Assembly (NCBI GenBank): GCA_025800125.1
Contig: JAOXSF010000164.1
Location: 1-64,000 of the forward strand
Reading direction: 5' to 3'
DNA: 64,000 nt
Origin: Marinobacterium sp.
GTDB lineage: Bacteria > Pseudomonadota > Gammaproteobacteria > Pseudomonadales > Balneatricaceae
Made by a program: the position numbers and the translations under genes
The notes under the pieces: model-generated
Databases searched by the model: none
What the model saw: the letters and a program-made list of their open reading frames with translations, nothing else
Told to the model about the DNA's origin: nothing
Shown here: piece after piece, positions 26,313-35,104 of the stretch
Layout: each line of letters starts with the position of its first letter
Position numbering within the stretch: position 1 is the first letter of the stretch

Positions 26313-27074
26313 GTGGACTATCTGGTTTTTCGACTCTATGGCCCGCTGGCCAGCTGGGGGGAAATTGCGGTGGGGGAAACCCGGCGCAGTGCGCTCTACC
26401 CAGGCCGTTCGGCACTGCTGGGGCTGCTGGGGGCTGCGCTGGGCATTCGCCGTGAGGATGAAAAAGCGCAGCAGGCGCTGGCCGGGGGGTATCAGTTTGG
26501 CTGCAAACTGCTTAACAGTGGCAGCCTGCTACGTGACTATCACACCACTCAGGTGCCGGACTCTGTGGGCAAGCAGGCTTACCGTACCCGTCGTGATGAA
26601 CTGATCACCGGTGCTGAACGGCTGGGTACTATTCTGTCCAGCCGCGACTATCGTTGTGACAGCAAATTGCTGGTGGCCATACAGGCCACAGCACAGGCTC
26701 CCCACAGCCTTGCTGAGTTGGCCGAAGCGTTGCGGCGGCCAAAGTTTCAGTTGTCACTGGGCCGTAAAGCCTGTGTGCTGGCTGCGCCGGTCATGCCGGA
26801 ACCTGTGCAGGCGGATGATCTGAAAAGTGCTCTGGACAGCTATCCCCATACGCAACTGCTTGCCCGTGAATGGGATGACCAGCGCTGGTTGCCCGGTAAT
26901 GAAGCGATCTATACCTGGGAGGGTGAACATCACGCACTGAGCGCCGTGGAAGATCTCAGCACTGCCCAGCAACTGAGCCGCTATGACCAGCCGGTCTCCC
27001 GCAGGCGCTGGCAGTTTGCCCCGGCCAGCCACTGGTACTGGCAGGCCCCACAGCAAAAGGAGACTGCTGTATGA
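26313..27074 (+). CDS. cas5: Cascade subunit Cas5e (CasD)
   Basis: Caps the crRNA 5' handle. The protein of 253 residues starts at GTG 26313 (VDYLVFRLYGPLASWG), 6 bases after AAGGAG; an upstream frame overlapping cas7e is not family-like. LVFRLYGPLASWGEIAVGETR is the family N-terminal block, followed by YPGRSALLGLLGAALGI and RDYHTTQVPDS. It ends in ATGA shared with cas6e. Confidence 0.95.
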   Translation: MDYLVFRLYGPLASWGEIAVGETRRSALYPGRSALLGLLGAALGIRREDEKAQQALAGGYQFGCKLLNSGSLLRDYHTTQVPDSVGKQAYRTRRDELITGAERLGTILSSRDYRCDSKLLVAIQATAQAPHSLAELAEALRRPKFQLSLGRKACVLAAPVMPEPVQADDLKSALDSYPHTQLLAREWDDQRWLPGNEAIYTWEGEHHALSAVEDLSTAQQLSRYDQPVSRRRWQFAPASHWYWQAPQQKETAV

Positions 27075-27895
27075 GCTACCTTTCCCGTATCAGCCTGCTG
27101 CCGCAGATTGGTGAACAGTCACAACTGGCCAGGTTACTGATGGGCAATCAGTACGGTATGCACCGCCTGCTCTGGGACCTGTTTCCTGGCCGTGATGGTG
27201 AAGCGCGTGATTTTCTGTTCCGTGAAGAGCAGTACACCGATGGCCGAGGTCGTAAATTGCCGTTGTTTTACCTGGTATCACCCCGCGAGCCGCAAACTGA
27301 TTCACCGCTGTTTCAGATTGATAGCAAACTCTATCAGCCTGATCTTAACGCGGGTGACCGGCTGGCCTTTATGCTGCGAGCGAATCCGGTGATCAGCCGT
27401 AAAAACGGAGGCCAGCGTTCCCGTAGCCATGATGTGGCGATGGACGCCCAGCACCAGTGCCTGACCCAGCTATGCCAGCAGGCCGGTGTCAGCACGGAAG
27501 GGCCGAAGCGGGCCCGTATCAAACGGCTGGACGCACTACCGGCATCTCAGCTGCAAACCCTGATACAGGGCTATCACCCTGCTGTGCCTGCGTCGTTATC
27601 GGCACTGTTAAAACTGCAACAGCAGCAGGCGCTACAGCAATGGCTGCTACAGCGTGGTGAGCGTAACGGTTTTCAACTGGATGAAGGCAGCCATCTGCAA
27701 CAGACTGCCTGTCGCTGGAATGCGTTACCCGAAAAAGATCGTGGTAAAAATCGCCGCCAGGCAGGTTTTACCAGTGTTGATTTTGAAGGTGTGCTGACAG
27801 TAACAGAGCCTGAAGCATTCACCACCATGCTGAAACAGGGGCTGGGCAAAGCTCGTGCATTTGGCTGTGGCCTGATGATGGTACGTCGTATCTGA
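27071..27895 (+). CDS. cas6e: crRNA endonuclease Cas6e (CasE, Cse3)
   Basis: Cuts the repeat hairpin and stays bound to the crRNA 3' end. The N-terminal block YLSRISLLP and GMHRLLWDLFPG gives His31, near the catalytic His of the family. The C terminus carries the Gly-rich loop KQGLGKARAFGCGLMMVRR. At 274 residues it is longer than E. coli CasE (about 200); the extra length is a helical, Gln-rich stretch around residues 115-210. It is the last effector gene, and the leader and array follow directly. Confidence 0.95.
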   Translation: MSYLSRISLLPQIGEQSQLARLLMGNQYGMHRLLWDLFPGRDGEARDFLFREEQYTDGRGRKLPLFYLVSPREPQTDSPLFQIDSKLYQPDLNAGDRLAFMLRANPVISRKNGGQRSRSHDVAMDAQHQCLTQLCQQAGVSTEGPKRARIKRLDALPASQLQTLIQGYHPAVPASLSALLKLQQQQALQQWLLQRGERNGFQLDEGSHLQQTACRWNALPEKDRGKNRRQAGFTSVDFEGVLTVTEPEAFTTMLKQGLGKARAFGCGLMMVRRI

Positions 27896-28020
27896 AGCCA
27901 TTTCCGAGCCCTGAAAACGGCCTGAAATCAGTATAGATGAATGGTCGTTTCGGGCCTTGAAAAGTTGGTAGAATTTACAGGGCTCTTTTTGTTCTTTAAA
28001 AACAGATAGTTACATTTAGA
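27896..28020 (+). promoter_or_regulatory. CRISPR leader
   Basis: The 125 bases before the first repeat become AT-rich and end in ...ACATTTAGA next to the first GTGTTCCCC. A TTGGTAGA word and a terminal TTTAGA resemble the E. coli type I-E leader. GGCCTGAAA (27919-27927) and TTTCGGGCC (27948-27956) form a hairpin that may end the cas transcript. TTGAAA at 27957-27962 is a possible -35. The leader on the left implies that the array is transcribed on the plus strand and that new spacers enter at its left end. Confidence 0.8.
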
Positions 28021-28965
28021 GTGTTCCCCGCACACGCGGGGATGAACCGAAAGACTCCTGTGCACAACGGTAATTTCAGACGTGTTCCCCGCACACGCGG
28101 GGATGAACCGATCAATATTGTATGAGTAGTTATAGCCCGCATGTGTTCCCCGCACACGCGGGGATGAACCGCCTGTTCATCTGTGCGTTATCAGAGCTGG
28201 GCCGTGTTCCCCGCACACGCGGGGATGAACCGAAAGTTGCAAATATGGTGCGGCGGGTTCAGAAGTGTTCCCCGCACACGCGGGGATGAACCGATTAGAT
28301 CAGAGCATATACATTCTGCAATAGAGTGTTCCCCGCACACGCGGGGATGAACCGCAGATGTATCTATTGCTGTAGTAGATACACAGGTGTTCCCCGCACA
28401 CGCGGGGATGAACCGGCATGGAGATTGGCGCGCCCAGCAGGATTCGAGTGTTCCCCGCACACGCGGGGATGAACCGACGATAGAGACACTTTAGAAACTC
28501 TGGTTTCTGTGTTCCCCGCACACGCGGGGATGAACCGTAGCCGAAGATTACGCAGGTAATAACGCTACCGTGTTCCCCGCACACGCGGGGATGAACCGCG
28601 GCAGTCTGTATCTCTGTGTATCTGAGTAGTCGTGTTCCCCGCACACGCGGGGATGAACCGGATATGCAGCAGCCATGGCTAATACCTCTGATGTGTTCCC
28701 CGCACACGCGGGGATGAACCGGCAGGGCGTGTGGCGAGCCTGCCATGCCGGGAGTGTTCCCCGCACACGCGGGGATGAACCGCCATCGAGGTCACAGTAT
28801 GTTGTTCTACCAAAGTGTTCCCCGCACACGCGGGGATGAACCGAAATAGGAACTGCATGATTTCGTTCAACCCTAGTGTTCCCCGCACACGCGGGGATGA
28901 ACCGCATCCGAATACCTACATAAAATAGACGAGCTAGTGTTCCCCGCACACGCGGGGTTTTGAGT
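28021..28965 (+). CRISPR. type I-E CRISPR array, 16 repeats, 15 spacers
   Basis: Repeats are 29 bp and begin GTGTTCCCCGCACACGCGGG, with a GATGAACCG tail and an internal CCCCGC/GCGGGG stem. They start at 28021, 28082, 28143, 28204, 28265, 28326, 28387, 28448, 28509, 28570, 28632, 28693, 28754, 28815, 28876 and 28937. All look identical except the last, which keeps 21 bases and then diverges, marking the leader-distal end. Spacers are 32 bp except the tenth (33 bp). No two spacers are the same. Minus-strand frames across the array are artefacts of the repeat. Confidence 0.99.
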
Positions 28966-28974
28966 AATCGCGTA

Positions 28975-29010
28975 TCTGTATCAGTGCAGTTGGCGCTGTT
29001 CTGATACAGA
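28975..29010. promoter_or_regulatory. stem-loop between array and cas1
   Basis: TCTGTATCAG (28975-28984) and CTGATACAGA (29001-29010) are a perfect 10-bp inverted repeat, with an inner CAG/CTG pair in the loop. A T-run follows only 10 bases later, so it is an imperfect terminator. It could separate the array transcript from cas1-cas2, or bind a regulator. Confidence 0.6.
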
Positions 29011-29044
29011 CTGGAATTAATTTTTAACATGAGGGTGACAATGG

Positions 29045-29959
29045 ATGTCGTTTATTCCCCTGAAGCCGATCCCGATCAAGGATCGTAATTCGATGATTTT
29101 TCTGCGCTATGGTCAGCTGGATGTGATTGATGGCGCTTTTGTGCTGGTCGACAGTACCGGGGTACGTACCCATATTCCGGTGGGGTCTGTGGTTTGTATT
29201 ATGCTTGAGCCTGGCACCCGTGTGTCCCATGCGGCGGTCAAACTGGCGGCTACGGTGGGGACGTTGCTGGTCTGGGTAGGGGAAGCCGGGGTGCGGATGT
29301 ATGCGTCGGGCCAGCCAGGTGGAGCGCGTTCTGATAAGTTGCTATATCAGGCAAAACTGGCACTGGACCCGGCATTGCGGCTGAAAGTGGTGCGTAAAAT
29401 GTTTGAATTGCGCTTTGCAGAAGAACCGCCAGCAAAACGCAGTATCGAGCAGCTGCGCGGTATTGAAGGGGCGCGGGTGCGCAAAACTTATGAATTGCTG
29501 GCAAAACAGTATGGCGTTAAATGGCAGGGCCGCCGCTATGACCCCAAAGACTGGGCCGCCGGTGATAAAACCAACCAGTGCATCAGTGCTGCAACGTCCT
29601 GCCTGTACGGTATTACCGAAGCGGCTGTTCTGGCGGCCGGTTATGCGCCAGCTATCGGTTTTCTGCACAGCGGTAAGCCGCTGTCATTTGTCTACGATAT
29701 TGCCGATATTATTAAATTTGACACCGTTGTACCGGTAGCCTTTCGGATTGCTGCCACTCACCCCCATAAGCCGGACCAGGCCGTGCGTCAGGCCTGTCGT
29801 GACCAGTTTCGTTCGCAAAACGTATTGAAAAAGCTGATTCCACTGATTGAGGAAGTGCTGGCAGCCGGTGAAATTGCTCCGCCTGACATGCCTGAAGATG
29901 CTCAACCACCTGCGATTCCTGAAGCAGAGTCGATGGCAGATAGTGGCCATCGTAGCTGA
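29045..29959 (+). CDS. cas1: CRISPR integrase Cas1 (type I-E)
   Basis: Inserts new spacers as a complex with Cas2. The 304-residue protein matches E. coli Cas1 in length, and the metal ligands fall at the same numbers: Glu141 (RGIEGARVRKTYE), His208 (GFLHSG) and Asp221 (VYDIADIIKFD). The N-terminal beta domain starts MSFIPLKPIPIKDRN. GAGGGTGAC precedes the start. It lies 80 bases after the array rather than directly after cas6e, which is unusual. Confidence 0.97.
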   Translation: MSFIPLKPIPIKDRNSMIFLRYGQLDVIDGAFVLVDSTGVRTHIPVGSVVCIMLEPGTRVSHAAVKLAATVGTLLVWVGEAGVRMYASGQPGGARSDKLLYQAKLALDPALRLKVVRKMFELRFAEEPPAKRSIEQLRGIEGARVRKTYELLAKQYGVKWQGRRYDPKDWAAGDKTNQCISAATSCLYGITEAAVLAAGYAPAIGFLHSGKPLSFVYDIADIIKFDTVVPVAFRIAATHPHKPDQAVRQACRDQFRSQNVLKKLIPLIEEVLAAGEIAPPDMPEDAQPPAIPEAESMADSGHRS

Positions 29960-29982
29960 GGCTACCGGGCAGAGGATGATAG

Positions 29983-30288
<306 letters not shown>

Positions 30289-30308
30289 TCCATAGAGCGG
30301 CAGGGCTT

Positions 30309-31826
30309 TCATCCGCCAGTGGTGGGCGCTGGCAGTTGTATTGTCATTGTGGTGCCTGTGCCTGGCTGGCTGTGGGCGCGAATACTGCCTCCCAGCTCTG
30401 TTACCAGTTGCTGCACACTGTGCAGGCCCAACCCGGTGCCGTGGCCTACATCTTTGCTGGTGTAAAAGGGGTCAAAAATACGGGGTAACAGTGTTTCTTC
30501 AATGCCGCAACCATTATCTGTTATCTGCAACTCTAGTTGGCCATTTTGCTGTTGGGTATGCAGGGTAATACAGGGGTGTGCAGTCTGTTGCAGGGCATCA
30601 ATGGCATTCTGTAACAAATTGACAATGCTGCTGGATACCCGGGCACCGTCAGCAACAAATTCAGGCAACGGTGCCAGTTGCTGCCTGATTTCAATACCGG
30701 TGAGCTGGTTGGCCAGAATACGTTGTGCCTGTTCCAGCACGCGGTTCAGATTGATGGCACTGAGCCCTTCGCTGCTGACATGGGAGAAACTGTGCAGGTC
30801 GGCGACAATATTGCTGATACGGTCGACACCTTCACTGCACTCACTGACGACATCCTGCATATCTTCCAGCAGGTACTCCAGTTGTTGTTCCTCTGCATTG
30901 CTGGCCAGTTGCTGCAACAACGCGGCCTGGCCTGTCGGGTCTGCCGGGGGCTGTAAAAGGGGGTGCAGCAATGGCGTCAGCTGATTGATATAACCATTCA
31001 GGCTACCCAGATTGGAGCGGATAAACCCGATTGGGTTATTGATTTCATGGGCCATGCCTGCGGATAACTGGCCGATTGCTGCCAGTTTTTCCGCCTGAAT
31101 CAGTTGTAGCCGGGTATCTTTCAGTGTTTGTAGTTGCTGCTCCAGTTGCTGTTTCTGCTGCTCCAGTTGCTGGTTCTGTCTGGCAACGGTGGCTGTGCGT
31201 TGCTGCACCATCTGTTTTAGATGGCGCATGCTGAGCCGTGCCTTACGGGCCAGATTCCATTTACTGGTCAGTGCGCTGGCCAGCTGTTCCACTTCTACCG
31301 GGTCAAAAGGCTTTTTCAGAATCAGTAGCTGATCACTCTGGCCCAGCCGACGGAAGGTGTCTTCCCAGCTGTAATCAGAGTAGGCGGTACAGATAACCGC
31401 TTGCAGGTGTGGGTCAGCCTGCCATAGTTTTTCCAGTGTCTCGATACCGTCCCAGCCCGGTGGCATACGGACATCAACAAAAACCATGGCGTAGGGGCGT
31501 TGTGCCTGACAGGCTGCCATGACTTTCTCTAACGCTTGCTCACCCTGATAGGCTGAATCCAGCTCAAAGCGTATATCAGGCTGAGGACTGTTTACGGGCT
31601 GGTTATCTGCTGGATTATTCCGTGTTGTGGGCGGTGCATCATCACCAAACAGATCAGCCTCCAGCAGATCCAGATGGTTGTCCTGCTGGACGGGGCAGAG
31701 CACCTTGCGAAAGTCATCATGTATGTTCTGGGTATCATCTACCAGCAGAATACGGTTGTTGTGTAGCGGGTCCGGGTTATCGGGGTGTGAGCCTGTTGTC
31801 AGCAAATCGTTGTGCTGTGTGTTCAT
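30309..31826 (-). CDS. receiver-histidine kinase hybrid
   Basis: Cytoplasmic 505-residue signalling protein. The N-terminal receiver domain starts RILLVDDTQNIHDDF, has the acceptor Asp in MVFVDVRMPPGWDG and a conserved LKKPF. A Gln-rich coiled coil (about 200-245) leads to a HisKA domain, IGQLSAGMAHEINNPIGFI, with the phospho-His. An ATPase domain follows with NLLQNAIDAL (N box), DNGCGI and GTGLGLHSVQQ. The receiver contains a charged insert near residues 55-85. There is no DNA-binding output. It overlaps the membrane kinase gene by ATGA. Confidence 0.93.
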   Translation of the reverse strand: MNTQHNDLLTTGSHPDNPDPLHNNRILLVDDTQNIHDDFRKVLCPVQQDNHLDLLEADLFGDDAPPTTRNNPADNQPVNSPQPDIRFELDSAYQGEQALEKVMAACQAQRPYAMVFVDVRMPPGWDGIETLEKLWQADPHLQAVICTAYSDYSWEDTFRRLGQSDQLLILKKPFDPVEVEQLASALTSKWNLARKARLSMRHLKQMVQQRTATVARQNQQLEQQKQQLEQQLQTLKDTRLQLIQAEKLAAIGQLSAGMAHEINNPIGFIRSNLGSLNGYINQLTPLLHPLLQPPADPTGQAALLQQLASNAEEQQLEYLLEDMQDVVSECSEGVDRISNIVADLHSFSHVSSEGLSAINLNRVLEQAQRILANQLTGIEIRQQLAPLPEFVADGARVSSSIVNLLQNAIDALQQTAHPCITLHTQQQNGQLELQITDNGCGIEETLLPRIFDPFYTSKDVGHGTGLGLHSVQQLVTELGGSIRAHSQPGTGTTMTIQLPAPTTGG

Positions 31827-33790
31827 GCGGCATGCTCCATTACACTGACAGGCAGTTGCAGGCTGAAGGTGCAGCCCTGGCCTGGGCCGTCACTATGCGC
31901 CTGTAGTTGGCCCTGCATATTTTTTGCCGTCAGGGCACAGCTATGCAGGCCGAAGCCGTGGCCGGAAGACTTGGTCGTAAACCCGTGGCGGAACAGGTTA
32001 TGTTTCTGGTCTTCGTTCAGGCCGGTGCCGTTGTCTGTTATATCAACCGCCAGACCGGTTGCAGAGGTGTCTACACTGAGCGTCAGGCGCGGCTGATTCG
32101 GGTTCTGTTCTGCAATTGCTTCACAGGCGTTACGTACCAGATTAACGAAGATCTGCATCAGGCTATGGCGGTCAGACTGAATCTGGGTTGCGCTGAAATT
32201 GCGCACTACGTCAATGCCCTGGCTACGAATCTGTACGCTGTGCATTGCCAGTGCATCGTCCAGCACTTCTGCCAGATCAAGGGGTTCAATAACAGAGTTG
32301 TGCCCGGCAAATTTCTGTTGTGAGGCAATAATTTCAGCAATGTGGGCAATGTTTTTGCTCAGGCTGTCGAGTTCCTGCTGTTGTTGCTGTTGTTCCTGTT
32401 GCAGCCGTTCATCCAGCCCTGACAGATAGTCGGGCAGCTGGGCCCCTTTGTTGCCTGGGGTAAATAGTGTTGGCAGGTCGTTGCTGTGTTGCTGTAGCAG
32501 GCCGCTGATCTTGCTGACACGCCCGGTACTGCTCTGGCTGACCTGGTTTTGTAGTAATGAAACCGATGTAGTGACGGAGTTCAGTACATTACCTACATTG
32601 TGCAGAATGCCGGTGGCAATTTCGGCAATACCCGCCTGGCGTGATGCCGCAACCAGTTTCTGATTCAGTTTCTGGACTTTCAGCTCCTGTACCTTGCGCT
32701 GGGTGATGTCTCGCACAATCAGGGTGTAACCGTTGTGTTCGTTATCCAGAGGCGCGGCGTTAAGCTCCAGCGGGAATTTACGGTTGCTGCGGGTTTCACC
32801 GGTGTGTTCACTGCTGTTGCCTGCCGCAATACTGATCTCTTCGTCTGAGAGAAGGGGGATCAGTTCGCGGATATGGCTTTCGGTGTCCTTGTCCAGTGGT
32901 AGCTCAAACATGTCGTAGGTGGTGCGATTCATGTTGAGAATTTCACCACGGGGCGAGATGGTAATAATGGCGTCTGGCGCGGCATGCATGATTGATTCTG
33001 TTGCGGCCTGAGCTTTTTCGGCGGCGCGGCGTTCTTTTTCCGCCTGGTGTACTGCTTCAAACAGGCGCTCACTGTAGCGGTTGAAACTCTGGCTCAGGCG
33101 ACGGATTTCGTAGGGGCCATGGTGCAGGCGAAAGGATTCCTGTTGCTGTTTTTTCAGAGGCCGGCGCGCCTGACGATGAAGTTGTTGCAGCGGGCGCACC
33201 AGGGTGCGGGTGGCCCAGGCCCAGATCAGCAGAACCAGCACCACATAGGCGGCGACATAGCTGGCCAGGCGGGGCATCAGGTTCTGTTCAGCCAGTTGCA
33301 TGGCGCTCTGGCTTAGCTGCAGGTTGCGACCAAAGTGGTTATACAGGTTGTCCATCTGTTCGACAATCAGTCCGCTTGCTTCATCACTCTGGCGCAGTTG
33401 TTGAGGCCACTGGTTGTTTTGTGCAGGGGGGAACCTGGCTGCTCGCTGTACCAGCGCGTTAATCTGATGCAGGTGCTGTTTCAGGGTCGGTGCTTCTGCG
33501 GGGGCAATGTCTTGCAGTTCGGTCAGGGTGCTACCCAGTTCATTAGCCTGCCGGGCAATGCCCGCAGCGAGGTAACTTTGCTGCTGGCTGAAAAACAGAT
33601 CAATGGTAACAAACCACTGGTTAAACATGGTTTCCAGGTGGCCCACATCGCGCATGGCCAGCTGGTTTTGCTGGTTCTGGTCGCGTAGCTGTTCCAGTTC
33701 AGTAAATTTGAACCAGACTGCACTGTACAGGGCAAGGCCTCCCAGCAGACAACCCAGGATAATCAGAAAGGTCTGTATGGCTATGCGCAT
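31823..33790 (-). CDS. membrane-bound PAS histidine kinase
   Basis: A 655-residue sensor kinase. Transmembrane helices at about 7-25 and 175-195 enclose a helical periplasmic domain of about 150 residues. A HAMP-like segment (TRTLVRPLQQLHRQARRPL) and a PAS domain (APDAIITISPRGEILNMNR) follow. The phospho-acceptor motif is ATGILHNVGNVLNSV, a variant H box in which Asn-Val follows the His. N, G1 and G2 boxes (FVNLVRNACEAI, DITDNGTGL, HGFGLHSCAL) are present. AAGGAG precedes the start. Its partner in transfer is probably the receiver domain of the next gene. Confidence 0.93.
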   Translation of the reverse strand: MRIAIQTFLIILGCLLGGLALYSAVWFKFTELEQLRDQNQQNQLAMRDVGHLETMFNQWFVTIDLFFSQQQSYLAAGIARQANELGSTLTELQDIAPAEAPTLKQHLHQINALVQRAARFPPAQNNQWPQQLRQSDEASGLIVEQMDNLYNHFGRNLQLSQSAMQLAEQNLMPRLASYVAAYVVLVLLIWAWATRTLVRPLQQLHRQARRPLKKQQQESFRLHHGPYEIRRLSQSFNRYSERLFEAVHQAEKERRAAEKAQAATESIMHAAPDAIITISPRGEILNMNRTTYDMFELPLDKDTESHIRELIPLLSDEEISIAAGNSSEHTGETRSNRKFPLELNAAPLDNEHNGYTLIVRDITQRKVQELKVQKLNQKLVAASRQAGIAEIATGILHNVGNVLNSVTTSVSLLQNQVSQSSTGRVSKISGLLQQHSNDLPTLFTPGNKGAQLPDYLSGLDERLQQEQQQQQQELDSLSKNIAHIAEIIASQQKFAGHNSVIEPLDLAEVLDDALAMHSVQIRSQGIDVVRNFSATQIQSDRHSLMQIFVNLVRNACEAIAEQNPNQPRLTLSVDTSATGLAVDITDNGTGLNEDQKHNLFRHGFTTKSSGHGFGLHSCALTAKNMQGQLQAHSDGPGQGCTFSLQLPVSVMEHAA

Positions 33791-33811
33791 AAACGACTCC
33801 TTGTTGGCCGG

Positions 33812-35092
33812 TTACAGTGCCTGGCCTGGCGTGTTGAACAGCGGTGTTGTATTGCTTTTTAGCGCATTGTTTTTTAACGCGCTGTTTTTTAAGACATGGC
33901 TTTTTAAGACATTGTTTTTTAAAGCATCGTTTTTTAAAGCACCGTTTTTTAAAGCATCGTTTTTTAAAACATTGCTGTTTGAGACACTGCTGTTTGAGAC
34001 ACTGGCTTTTAAATTATGTTGCGGTGTTAGCAGTGGACGGCTGGTAATCAGGGTTTCCAATGCCATCAGTTCTGTGTGACTGCCACAGCTGTCGCTGTTC
34101 GTAAAGGTGCGCCCGTGCAGGTGCTGGAAGGCTTGCTGCGCCTGAATAGATGGCCAGGGCTGGCTACTGCTAATGCTGGTGATTGTCATGTTCGGGCTGA
34201 TGCCCCACCAGAGGGTTAGTTGTCTGCCCTGGAGCCGGTGGATGCCCTTATAGATAACCCCCAGTGACTGACCTTTGGCATCCAATACCTTGGCCATGCG
34301 AGTCTGTTGGCGATCAGTGCCCAGGCTGACATCGCCAAACGCCTGTTGCAACGTCTCTGTAACGCTCGGGTTGTCCTGTTGCTGGTTTAGCTGGATACGG
34401 GCGGCCGCCGGAAATGCTTTCCGTGCCTGTTGTAGCATCTGTAATGCTTCAATTTCCATCGCCCAGACCTGCTGGGTAACCAGCAGGGTTTTCAGGCCGT
34501 TACGTATTACCACGCCTGCCAGCTCAACGGCTTTGTCAGGTACTTGCAGTAATTGGCGGTTGGCTGAGCGTCCATCGTTCGCCAGCAGGGTTTTCAGTTG
34601 TGCGAAATTTTTGCCACGAAACTGATCTTTAACAGCGGTCGTTTCCATCAGATGGCGGGCCCGGTTACGGCAGCGCTGGAAGCTGTAATCCTGAATGTTC
34701 AGGTTCAGGTCCATCGACCAGGCGATCTCTACCAGCCCCCAGCGGCTTTCTTCTGAACGTACATGCACCAGCCCCAGTATCTGTTTGTTACGCAGGGCGA
34801 CATACAGTGTATGACGCCCCAGCTCGCCAAAGTGCAGCACATTGGGAGGCAGGTTTTCATTAACATACTGGCGTGTACGTTCGTCAACTGTTTTAACAAT
34901 CGAGCGAAACCGGGTGCTATCGGGGTACAGTTGCTGAATATGGCTGGCTGGGTCGCGCAGGGCACAATACGCTTGTGCCCGAGCCTGTTGTGGCAGGAGC
35001 AACGGTAACAGGCACACAGCGTACAAGGCTGCCGTAAGGGCGGTGGCCTGTAGCTGACGATGTGCTAACGGGCTGAAGTTGATGGTTCGCAT
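33812..35092 (-). CDS. exported protein with C-terminal 5-residue repeats
   Basis: I do not recognise the family. The 426-residue protein has an N-terminal signal (LTAALYAVCLLPLLLP, then ARAQA as a likely cleavage site), so it should be periplasmic. The body (about 40-340) contains an alpha/beta region with two conserved-looking Cys. Residues about 360-414 are a repeat of the type ALKND-ALKNG-ALKND, encoded by a 15-bp tandem repeat. AGAGGTGACCC precedes the ATG. It sits between the porin and the membrane kinase in one operon, so it may be a ligand or redox sensor input to the kinase; this is inference. Confidence 0.82.
   Translation of the reverse strand: MRTINFSPLAHRQLQATALTAALYAVCLLPLLLPQQARAQAYCALRDPASHIQQLYPDSTRFRSIVKTVDERTRQYVNENLPPNVLHFGELGRHTLYVALRNKQILGLVHVRSEESRWGLVEIAWSMDLNLNIQDYSFQRCRNRARHLMETTAVKDQFRGKNFAQLKTLLANDGRSANRQLLQVPDKAVELAGVVIRNGLKTLLVTQQVWAMEIEALQMLQQARKAFPAAARIQLNQQQDNPSVTETLQQAFGDVSLGTDRQQTRMAKVLDAKGQSLGVIYKGIHRLQGRQLTLWWGISPNMTITSISSSQPWPSIQAQQAFQHLHGRTFTNSDSCGSHTELMALETLITSRPLLTPQHNLKASVSNSSVSNSNVLKNDALKNGALKNDALKNNVLKSHVLKNSALKNNALKSNTTPLFNTPGQAL
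33850..34014 (-). repeat. 15-bp tandem repeat, eleven copies, inside the exported-protein gene
   Basis: Eleven degenerate units of exactly 15 bp (core GTTTTTTAA on the plus strand) run from 33850 to 34014. Because 15 is a multiple of three the reading frame is kept, giving a pentapeptide repeat of consensus A-L-K-N-x. The units have runs of six T, so the copy number may be slippery. Confidence 0.93.
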
Positions 35093-35104
35093 GGGTCACC
35101 TCTG

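Noticed and set aside
27928-29030. Several minus-strand frames across the CRISPR array with repeated Arg/Pro/Gly-rich words
   Set aside because: They are the well-known translation artefact of repeats and spacers; the periodicity is exactly that of the array.
32379-32405. CTGTTG-rich simple repeat in the kinase gene
   Set aside because: It encodes a plain Gln run within the coiled coil of the kinase and needs no special explanation.
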